Source: an uncultured Clostridium sp. | GTDB taxonomy: Bacteria; Bacillota; Clostridia; Lachnospirales; Lachnospiraceae | Reading direction: 5' to 3' | Assembly: GCA_900543885.1 (NCBI GenBank) | Contig: UQTA01000006.1 | Location: 1 to 64,000, forward strand | DNA: 64,000 nt | Part shown: piece after piece, positions 50,201-62,200 of the stretch | How the letters are laid out: every line of letters starts with the position of its first letter | Numbering within the stretch: the first letter of the stretch is position 1 | Translations under genes and position numbers: made by a program | The notes under the pieces: model-generated | The model's input: only the letters and a program-made list of their open reading frames with translations | What the model was told of the DNA's origin: nothing | Database searches by the model: none

Positions 50201-53200
50201 ACTCCAATGCGACCTATGTGGCGTATGTAGAATTTACTAAGCAAAGGGAAGAGGGTGATCTGACTGTATCCGGAAGTGATGATCCGGACATTTCCCTTTA
50301 TGCGCAGCTTTCAGGATCTGGTAAAGAATTGTTTGAAAGTGCCTACAGCACGGCAAAGGGTTCACCGAGCGTGGGCGTACTTATTACACCAGGACCGGCG
50401 GATCATTTTAGTCACTGCAATGATGAAGATGGCTGCGGAAATATGTGGCGTATCTATGATCACCGGACAGAGGGCGAAATCCATATCAATAAGCGGGATT
50501 TGGATCTGGAAAATGGGGCAAACGACGCATATGATTCCTATGGAGATACCCAGGGAGATGCCACATTAGAAGGAGCTGTGTATGGCCTGTTTGCAGCAGC
50601 GGATATTATTCATCCGGACGGAAAAACGGGAATCGTTTATATGGCAAATGATCTGGTGGCAGTCACGACAACGGATAAAAATGGCGATGCTTCGTTTATG
50701 GCCTTTACGGAAGCACCAGGAATGATCTATGACTATGAAGAGGGTAAGATCGTGGACCGTGGCCAGGGCTGGAATGCAGCATCTCCACAAAATCTCTATG
50801 ATCATGCAGAAGCATACGATGAGTATACGGCGGACGCAGATGTGGTAAGGACTTATCCGGATTACAAACTGGCGAATGGAAACTGCTGGATTGGAAGACC
50901 GCTGATCCTGGGGGATTATTACGTAAAGGAATTGACCCGCTCTGAGGGATATGAATTGTCGATTGGAAACCGAATGCAGCAGCAAACCAATCTGGGCCAG
51001 GATGTAAATGCGGGAGTTCCAGGCGATTTGACCGGTTACGCTGGAATTGTGGGAATCCTTACCGCGGAGGAACAGATCAGTGATGAGTCGACTGGAGATG
51101 TGGAAGATCCTGATTACAACCAGTTGTTTTTTACAGCTGAAAGTGAAAAAACAGGGGATTCGGGATTTGATCTTGTATTTCGAAATCTGCCGGAGGGAGC
51201 AAAACTTTACCGGAAGGACAGTATTTCTACGACGAAAGAGGTAGAGGCCGGTACGGGTATCTATGATGAAGTGCCAGTCAAAAATATTTTTGGCCTGCCG
51301 GAGTATGTTGTGGCGGAAAACGACCATCAGTACCCGAAATATAATGCAGATGGAAGCATTAAAACCAAAACGACCAATGTGAATTTTACTGCGAAAAACG
51401 TAATCCGTGTGACCCGAAAAGGGTTGGATCCTGCGAAAGTTACGGATGTAATCCTGGCATCTGTGCCAGGAATGTCTGATGATGAACTTCTTTTAAGACT
51501 CGCATCTGTACCAGATGTGGATAATGACTTTGCGCTTCTTAAAATCAAGGTGGAGCAGGCGCTTCGCACAAATGGAAAAAGCTCACCGAACTATAAAAGA
51601 AGCGGAGTTACAGCTTATTCGAGCATGGATGAATTGGTATTCGACCGCGGTGTATGGGAAGGTGAGACGGATACCTATGGTATATCCGGTGTCAGCGCTG
51701 GAAGCGCAGCTGATAAAACGGTATGCGGTTCTCCTCTTGTAACATTGACGATCAATAAGGAAGGAACAGACGGAGACGCAGTATCGTTATCTTCACTGAT
51801 TGTTTCTATTCTGGATTATTACAATACCCATGATTATTACAATTATGGTGGAGTAGATTATATCAAAGAAAATGCGGACAGCTGGACGGTCGGTTTATAC
51901 GCAAACCGGACCAATTATCCGATGCTCTTTTATGTTCCGGCAGACGGTTCTTCAGGGGATGCGATATTTTACCGGGTAGCAAGTATGCCGGCAGACCACA
52001 GCATGCGGCCAAGAGCTATTTATGTTGCATACGGCGAGGATGCCATTTATGATCCCCGCGGTGAAATGAAGAATTTTTCCACGAACGAGGACGGCACCGT
52101 CAATGCGATCCTTTCTCCCGCTGTACAGGCAGATGAGAACGGGGATATCGTGAATGGTGTCGTAACCGAAACTGAATTTTATAAAACCGGGGAAACACCT
52201 CTGGATAAAAATGGCATTAAAATTCCGAAGGTAACCTATGTGGAGCGGACAGAAAAGATTTCCGTGGAAGTAAATGAATGCAAGTGGACGGAGATCCCTC
52301 TCACAAAGGAAGGTAATGTGTGGATTGCCCATCAGACTGGTAATTATACGGATGGATATGGAGCGGAGCATAATGACGAGGCAGCAGCACGTTATGAGTA
52401 TACGCTGAAACTTCCATCCCGGTTCATTTCACTGACTGAGCAGGATTGCACAGATTTTGGAATTTCAAAAGAACTTGCCGGCATTCAGGTTGGTAGCGCC
52501 TCCTATTATCTGGCAAAAGGTTCCAGCGTAAAAGCATACCTTAACTATCGCAGCCTTTTAGTAGGCCAGGAAAATTCTTATGTACAATCGGTGGCCCTTG
52601 ATTATCCGGTCCAGGACTATGTATTTCAGGATGGGGCAGAACGGCCGGGGACGAACACCAGAAAGGAACCTGTAGGTGTAGAAGAGAGGATCATCAGTCA
52701 GCAGATCAAAGTAACAAAAACGATTGATGAGAAGAGTTACCGCAATACGAACTCCTACAGTGAAGTCCATGAGGACTGGTGGAGTCGCTTATTTGGTAAC
52801 CATGAAGGGAATGGAGCATCGGACCATTCGGCGAAAAAGCTTGATAATTTCCGTTTCAAAACCTATTTGAAGTCAAATCTGGAAGCTTTGTACCGGAATG
52901 AAAATGGAGAAATTGTATGGCAGGACCGTATGGGAACTGAACGGACTGATGCTGAGCAGCTTGCCGCAAATAAAGCGTTTCCAATGCTGGTCAATAAGAT
53001 CTATACAAAGGTTCCTCATCAGACAGATCCGCTGTTTAAAAATTCTAATGATGCAGCGATTGCCAATACGGCTCTGTATGATTACCATAACGGTCTGATC
53101 AGTGATGAGGCAAACACGGGTTACACAAGACTGTTGGAAATGGCAGACTATCGGGTCGAGGACGGTGACAGCACAAGAACGGTCAAAAATTACAATTATG

Positions 53201-56200
53201 AGAAGTTTTTTGATGCGATCAGCGTTTCCAATGGAGATAAATGGGATGAAAATCATCCGACCTACACAAGTTATAAGCCGATTGGAAATCTCATAAACCG
53301 TACCGAAGAGCAGCTGGATAATGCCAGGGTATCTGACCGGGTGCGTCAGTTTGCAATCAGCTGGTACCTGGATGATGAGGTAAAAAAACTGGTGCAGGAG
53401 GTAGACGCAGGTACTGGAGAGAAGAAGGCCAGTGCTGGTGCGACGGCATACAGTGAAGAAACGTATGATCTGGCACTCCGCCAGGCCATTAAAAAAGCAG
53501 AAAATTATTTGAAGCCGTTCTTTGCGTATGATCTTGATGAGCTTTACGCAATTCACTGGGATAGCGAGGCAAACGGAGGCAGCGACCATGATACAACAAC
53601 ACTGGCTGCCAATACGATTTATGGAGATAAAGATCTTTCAAAAGACGGTGGATATGCCTATGGGTTATCGAAATATTTACCGTATGGAATCTATGTGGTG
53701 GCAGAGCAGCAGCCGCATGTTGATGAACTGAAGGATTTTAAAAACCGGCATTATCAGATTGATCAGCCAAGGGAAGTAACTTTGCCGAGTGTGTATGCAT
53801 CTTATGATGCATCACAGGAAACTCCGGAAACACTCAATTCTTTCTATAATTATGGCCGGGCTGATTCCATGCAGCAGCTGGAACAGAAATATCAGATCCG
53901 GTTTGGTGAGGAGGACCATAAGATCCAGGCCCATAATCATCATGGGGATTTTGAAGTTTATAAGTATGGCCTTGATCTAAATGAGATCACAAATGGGGTT
54001 CGGGCAGAAGCCGGTAACTATTTTGCATTGACGCAAAGCCCATGGCGGCCGCTGAAAAATTATTATAATCCGGAAAATGATCGTTCTGCTGCCGAAGTTA
54101 CCTATTATCTGACAGAGGGACAGAGCGGCAGAAAAGGAATTTCAGAAAATTACCGGTATAGTTCCCTGTCTGAAGATGCGGGACTTTCCGATGACGTTCC
54201 ATATCCGGGTGCGGATATTACGGCAGATAACCGGTTAGGAATCCAGTACCGGGATCATGTTGCAACGATGACAGGAATGCAGACAGCTTATGACGGGAAA
54301 TATGCTGCCATGCTGGTTCCGTATAGCGTGGTTGCATCAACGGATGAACAGGCAGAGGTGACAGATGAAGAGCCGACTCAGGGAGGAAACGCAACATATC
54401 GGGGATTTGCTTACGATAAGTTTGTGAACCGCTTCTTTACGGCAAAGCTTAGAATAGAAAAGATTGACTCAGAAACCCATGAGAATATCCTTCACGACGG
54501 TGCACTTTTCAATCTGTATGCGGCATCCCGTGATGACAGTGAGAGTGGTCAGGGAACCGTAAAATTTACGACAGAACCCACGCAGTTTACCGGAACAAAA
54601 GAATTCTTAACGGCAATGGGGGCTATCGACATCCGGCCGATTGCAAAAGGCCGGATTGCAAGGTGGATTGATCGCATTACCGGAAAAGAGAATGGCATCG
54701 GTGATCTGTATAGTGGCACCGTGCCGGAGGGCACACCGACCTGCAGTGAGGATGAGCAGATTGTCCTGGGAGATGAATACGGGAATAAGACTGTAGCCTT
54801 TAAAACCTATTCAACAACCAGGGACGGCCTGATGCGGGATGAGATGACAGACACGGGATCTTCTTATCAGGACCAGAATGTCGGTTATTTGGAGCTGCCG
54901 CAGCCTTTAGGCGTGGGTGTTTATGTCCTGGCGGAAGTGGATCCGCCAGCCGGATACGCGCGGAGTAAGCCAATCGCGATCGAGGTTTACAGCGACAAGA
55001 TCACTTATTATAAGGAAGGAGCAAAGGATAATCGGGTCCTGGCAGTCGTTTATGAGGATGATGCGGACCACCAGACAACCAATGCAAACAAACCGGAAGA
55101 CAAAGTAAACGTGGCGCAGGTCTATGTGGAGAATACTCCGATCCGGTTGGAGGTTGAAAAGGTAAAAGAATCCTCTGCAGAGAAAGCCAATACAACGGCG
55201 GACAAGACGGTCAGCTATAAGATTTCCGGTCGTGTGGATGGAAAATACAGCGAGATCGGAAAAAATCCGGACCTGGTTTATGCGTACCGGGATGGAAAAT
55301 ATTTAGGATATGCATGGCAGAAAGGAACCCTGGAGTATTTAGAGGAACGCAAGGCAGCAGGAGAACAGGTGGAAATTGTCTATTCCCACGGAACATTTGC
55401 GGGCTATGGATATGTTACCAGAACTCTTGAAACTGCAGATGATGAAAATGGCTACGTAGCAGGGGCATTGATGACATTGTTTGATGCAATTCCTGTAGAA
55501 CGCTCTGGATTTGAGGGAGATGAGACTTATAAAGGACTGAAGATTGAAAGAAATCTCACGAACAATATCACCAGAATGTATATCGAGCAGGGGTATGCCG
55601 GCGAAAAGGTAGAGTTTGTTCGTGAAAAGGATGAAGCAGGTAAAGAACTGGAAGTAACTTTCCCGGTCGGCATTGACAAGGACGGAAACTCCATTTCAGC
55701 TACCGGCGGAGTATGGTCTGCGGTTACGTTGCAGCGGCCGGATACAGATATTTTATATTATGACCTGGATGGACTGGATCCATATCAGGAGCGCTATATT
55801 GACGGACAGTTCATTACCTATGTGTATGACAGAATGCACAAACTGACGCCTGTGGAAGAGGCAGAACGGGACCGCAGAAATTTCGCAAAGAGTGACAGCG
55901 ATCATTCAATGTATGTCTTTAAGAATGGAGTTCCGTATTTAGAGATTACAGAAGGCGATTTTACAAGGGTAAAATACCGTAAGAATGATAAGCAGCTTGA
56001 AGTGGAGGCAGGCACCAAAATCTATCATTTGGATAAAGACGGGTACCGCGATGCTTTGGTTGATCCGGCAACAGGAATGGCATATATCGAAGAATACTGT
56101 GAAGACGGAACGGTAAGAATTTTGGTATGGCCAGTCAACGTAAGGAAGGATGAATTTGGAAATGTGATTGCTCGTGATAAGGTTACGACTTCCCGTATTG

Positions 56201-59200
56201 CTACGGTGGGCGAAAATAAGGACGGCTATGCAGAGGATGAAACGCTGGATGTGGTAAATAATTCCACCGCGGAGATACCGGATGCGGATAAACCGTCGTA
56301 TACCCATACAGAGTCCGGCCATATTACTGGAACCTGGAAAGGAAATGGGGAGCAATCACACGAAGAGAGTAGCATTGAGCAGAACCGTTTTAAGCAGGAT
56401 ATGAATGGCTCTGTCCTGGTAGATGATAATAATGGTGATTTCTTAAATGAGCTCAATCCAGTCTATGATGACCATGGTTTGGTTTTGTATTACCAGAGAA
56501 GTTCAGAAACCTACAAAAAGGGTGAGGATCTTTATGACCGAAATGGAGATTTTGTCAGACACCAGGATTCAGATAATCTGGAAGAATATAACCAGAATGC
56601 GTACCGCATCAATGAACACGATGAACTGTATGATTCTTCCTGGGATGAAGAGTCTCCGAACAGGAAAAATCTGTATCACAGGCTGGGTGAGGGATACATC
56701 CTTGAAAACACCTGGCTCAGCTCCGACAAGACTCCAAATGATCCATTCGATACGTTCCAAATGGACGGTCAGGCAGATGTTTTAAAACGCCTTCCGAGCG
56801 GAACCTATATTTTGGAGGAGTTAAAGGCACCGGAGGGGTATGTGAAGGGGCTGCCTAGCGGCATTACTGTTGCGGAGACGGGAGAACTTCAGCATGTTCA
56901 GATGGTTGACCGGACCACAAAGATTGAAATTAGTAAGATCCATGCGCCGCAGGATACCAAAATGACAGTTCTGGATATGGACCATGAACATCCGGAAACG
57001 GGAGAGAAACCGTATGAGCGCGAGGTGGTGACTGGTGATATTGCTTCCTATACATACAGTTCTGTTCCTGGAGCAAAACTGGCGCTGTATCCGGCCAGAC
57101 GGGTATATAGTGTGGATACGGAAAAATATCCAAAGGGATATTATATGGTAAAAACACAGGATACTCCACTGGTTTGGGAAGATTCAAACAGTACTGCTTC
57201 CAATCCGGTATGGAATACTGCGGAGTGGGTAAGCGGAAATGAACCGGCCTATTTCGAGCGGATCCCGGCAGGAGATTATCTGCTGGAAGAGATTGAAACG
57301 CCGGAAGGTTTTGTGACAGCAGATCCAGTGGAAGTTACGATCGGTGATCAGTCAGAAGTTGAAATTGCCTGCATGAAGAATGATAGCACAAAGGTTGAGA
57401 TTGAAAAATTCTTTACAGATGAGCATGGAGAAAAAGTCCAGCTGTCTGGAGCAGAATTTAGTCTCCAACAGGCAGTGGTAAATGCAGAAGGTGAAATTAT
57501 TTACGATGTGGATGGCACGCCGGTATATGATGCCCGTGTTCTGGCATCATTTAAGAGCGGCACCGTTGAGAATTATCAGAATTTCCGCGATGCATTTGAA
57601 AAAGCGTATGCGTCCTATGGTGTGGATCTTTCACTGTTTGGCTGGAAGGAGAATGGACAGGAAAAATCTGCAACCGTCACATCTAAAACAGTAATGGATG
57701 CGGCAAGCGCCGGAGGAAGTCATGACCGATTTGCAACGAAAGCACTCCTTACCATGATTACAAGCGACGGGGAGACTATACGCGTGGCAGTATCTGGCAA
57801 TTTGCCGGAAACCGTCTTTGATTACCAGTTTGATTATCAGAAATTGGAGCATATAAATGCTTATGCGGATACCTACCTTACGGACAGAGGCACCAGAAGG
57901 ATCAATGGCCTGCCTGCAGGGAAAAAGTATGTCCTTGTAGAAACCAAGGCTCCCGATGGATTTTTAAAAGCAGATGCCCAGGTGATCGTAGTGGAGAACC
58001 GGAAGGAGATCCAGCAGTATCACATCGAAGATCTGGCGGGGCAGATCTGGCTTTCTAAATCTGCTGTTGGTGTGACCGGGGAACTGGCTGGTGCTGTCAT
58101 GGCCCTGTATAGAGCAGATTTATCAGGAAATCTGAACCAGTCTGAGGAGTATCTGGTCAGCCAATGGGTAACCGGAGCGGACGGCATTTATACAGTGACA
58201 GATAAAGTAAATGGCAGGATCCCGGAAGGATATCAGGTGGGAGATTTAAGGCTTCATATTGAAACGGGCCTGGCAGAAGGTATCTATTATTTAGTAGAAC
58301 TGTCAGCACCGGATTATTATACCTTAGCAGAACCGGTACGATTTGAGTATCATCTGGATGATTCGGTACAGACGATCCGGGCAGTCAATGAAGCGGTGAA
58401 AGGTGCGCTTTCTATCACCAAGACTGGAGAAGACGGTCAGGGACTTGCCGGAGCGACATTTGAGATCAAAGCCTATAAAAGGGATGAACTGGATGAGCCG
58501 GTTTCCACAAACATGATCTATGGAACAGAGGCAGTCATCATCGTGCAGGATCTTCCTGTTGGTGAGATGCAGCCAGATGGAAGCATCATTCCTTATACCT
58601 ATACGTTACAGGAGATTGCAGCGCCGGAGGGTTATAGTGTAAATCCGGAAATCATCACCTGGCAGTTTGAGCCGAAACAGAGTGACGGCCAGAGCTTTGC
58701 CCATGAGACGGTAGTAATTCATCAGGAAAGCGTAAAGGATCAGAAGACCAGGCTGTATTTTAGTAAGCAGGACTTCGATGCTTTAGGGGATGACAATACA
58801 GAAGGTGCTTTTATAGATGGGGCAATTCTTTCCATTTATGAAGTGACAGGAAAAGATGAACACGATCAGCCTGTATATGATAAAGATGCACCGTTTACGA
58901 CCTGGACCACCAGAAAATCGGAGAAGAGGCATGAGGTTATCGGACTTATTGCAGGGCATACCTATATTCTGGTGGAAGATGCTGCGCCAAATGGGTGGAA
59001 TCTGATGAAGCCGGTACTGTTTACGGTATCCAGTGATGGAAGGAGTATCCAGGGCCTTTCTAACCAGATGGAGAGTATTGAAATCCAACGGGTATCAAAG
59101 AATGATTATGAATTGGATACGATTAATCGTGATACCACAAGCATTGAGCAGGTAAAACTGAAGGGCCGTTATGTGACCCAGATATATTATGAGTTGACGG

Positions 59201-62200
59201 ACGCAAACAAAGACCTGGTAGAAAGCTGGATCGGTGTCGGCGAGAAACATGTGATAAGAAAACCGCTTTCTTCCGTGTCAGAAGGATCGGCCTATACCAT
59301 TACAGAGTATTGCAGATATTCCGACGGAACCATTCTTGTGACGGATCGGTTCACCAAAACATTCTGGTTTGATGAAAATGAAGAGATTAAAATTCCAACC
59401 AGAGAAATTGACCGTGTAAATGTGACCTTATCTTATGCGGACGGAACCAAGATCACTGCGTTTCTTCCAGATGCGGACAATCAGGAAAAGCAAGTGAAAA
59501 ATCCTCTGCAGAAAGATGATCTGGTAATAACCAGACTGTCTGCGGATGGCGCCAGTGCATTAGCGCCGGACCAGGCAATTTTTGAAAGAATCCGCGTGAT
59601 CAACACGGATCATAAAAAGGCGGATATGGTATTAACCGTGACTGTCGATGCAGATACAAGCATCATTGATCCAGGAACAGGAACTTTTGACGGAGAAAAA
59701 CTGGTATTCCGTTTTGAGAGCGTGGCGCCAGGTGAAGCTGCATACGCTGCTTTTACAACACAGGTAAGTGGTGAGGCATCTACGATTAAGGCAAAAGCAG
59801 AATATAACGGAATTGTAAGGGAAACCCAGAAGACAGTGCCGGTATTAACTTATGGAAAGGTAGTATTGTTCAACGAACTTACGGGATCCGGAAAGGAGAG
59901 GTATAAAGATCAGAAAACATCATTTAGGGTAAAACTCTATGACACATCGACAGGAAGGGAACTTTCAGGCACATATTCATACAGCGGCAGCAGGACCGGC
60001 ATGATAAAGAGTGGTGATACCATCAGCCTCTCTGGTAATGAATATGTCAAGATCGATCCGGGTTACTATAAAAATGTGACCTATGAGATTGAAAAGATCG
60101 AGAATGGCCTGCACCATACGGAGAAAATGACGTCCGGAAGTGTAGATGCAACTCGCGGAAACGGAGCCAGATTTACCAGAAATATTGAGGATACGGCGAA
60201 ACGCACGATATTTAAGCCGGGAGAAACCTATGTGCTTATGGAAGAAACCGTATTCGCAAATGGGGACAGCCTTCCGACAAATAAGATCAGTACAATTCTG
60301 GGCCAGTCTGTGAATGTTGAGGGCATTGCAGCCGCGGACCGGAAAACCAAAGTTATGATCTCAAAGACGGAAATTGGTGGTGGTAAAGAGCTTCCTGGCT
60401 GTGAAATGGAATTATACGATGAGGAAAATAACTTGATTCACAGCTGGACCAGCTCTGACGTAGCGGAAAGCCTTGAAGAATTCCTGGAACCGGGAAAGAC
60501 CTATAGACTGGTTGAAAAAAGCCCGGCACCTGGATATTCCTATGCGGAAGATGTTACCTTTACCGTAAATGAGGATGGTACGGTGGACCGGGTGATCATG
60601 GTGGATAAGCCTACTCACATCGTGTTATCTAAAAAGAAGATCACAAACAGTGAGGAACTTCCGGGTGCGCTGCTTCAGGTCGTAGATAAGGACGGAAACG
60701 TAGTAGAGGAGTGGATCTCTACGGACCAGCCGCATGAAATCGTTGCAAAACTGGTAGTTGATGAGAGTTATGTGCTGCGAGAGGTTCGTCCGGCAGATGG
60801 TTGGGCCTATGCGGAAGATGTGCCGTTTAAGGTAAGTCATGACGGAACGGTCGATTATGTCAAAATGGAAGACAAGCCGACGCATGTTGTAATTTCCAAA
60901 CAGGAGATTACGGGAAGCAAAGAGCTGCCAGGCTGTACGCTTCAGGTCATTGATAAGAATGGAAATGTGGTAGATGAGTGGGTTTCTACGGACCAGCCGC
61001 ATGAAATTAAGGAGAAGCTGATCGCAGATGAGGAATATACACTACGGGAGGTTCGTCCGGCAGACGGTTGGGCCTATGCGGAAGATATTCAGTTTAAAGT
61101 AAGCCATGACGGAACGGTCGATCAGGTCAAAATGGAGGATAAGCCGACGCATGTGGTTGTATCCAAGAAGAAAATTACGGGAAAAGAAGAACTTCCGGGC
61201 TGTCATCTGGTGATAAAGGATAAGAATGGAAATGTGGATGAGTGGACCTCTTCGACGACACCACACGAAATCGTAGCAAAACTGATTGCCGGAGAAACTT
61301 ATACACTTATTGAGATCCGACCGGAAGATGGCTATTCGGTTGCGGAGAACATTGAATTTACGGTATCCAAAGATGGCAGCATTGATATGGTGGAGATGTT
61401 CGATGATGTAACCCATGTAGAATTTGGCAAGGTAAATCCAAATGGCACGCTTCTTAGTGGCGGCCGGATACAGATCAAGGATCTGTACGGAAATGTTCTG
61501 GTTGATTTCGTGCCAGACGGTACGGTTTACCGGATTGACGGTGTACTGAAGGCCGGAGAAACCTATGTCATTCATGAAGTATCAGCCCCTGGTGGATACC
61601 GGGTATCTGAGGATCAGGAGTTTATTATGCCACTGGGTCAGGAAACAAAAGAAATCCGATTCGTGAATTATGCAATCAGTAGCGGTGGCGGCGGAGGTGG
61701 CACCACTCCGGGAAAACGTCAACTGTCCATTCGCAAGTACGATCCAGTAAACCAGATCGGCGTGGCCGGAGCAGAGCTTACTGTTTACAGTGTGGATGGA
61801 AGCCTGTACTTAAAAGGGATTACAGATGAGAGCGGATATCTGATATTTACTATGCCGACAGACGGAACCTATACATATCAGGAAACAGAGGCACCGGCTG
61901 GATATTACCTGAACCCGACCGTGCAGTACCTGTATATTAAGGATGGTAAAGTAACCAATCCAGAAAATCGGACCTTGTATGATTATCCAAATGTGGAGGT
62001 GATACTTGAAAAGAAAGATTCAGAAGACGGCACAGCGGTTCCAGATACGCTGCTTCAGGTGACTGATCCGGACGGCCAGGTGGTATTTCATGGCAGAACG
62101 GATGAAACAGGAGAGTGCAAGGTTCTGGCCGGTAAGGCAGGAACTTACCGTATCGTGGAGATCGAGCCGGCAAACGGATATGAGCGGTCCGAAGCACCAT

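Noticed and set aside
50566..51327. 253-codon antisense ORF inside the giant adhesin gene
   Set aside because: The sense frame has clear domains; the antisense frame has no SD, promoter or recognisable sequence.
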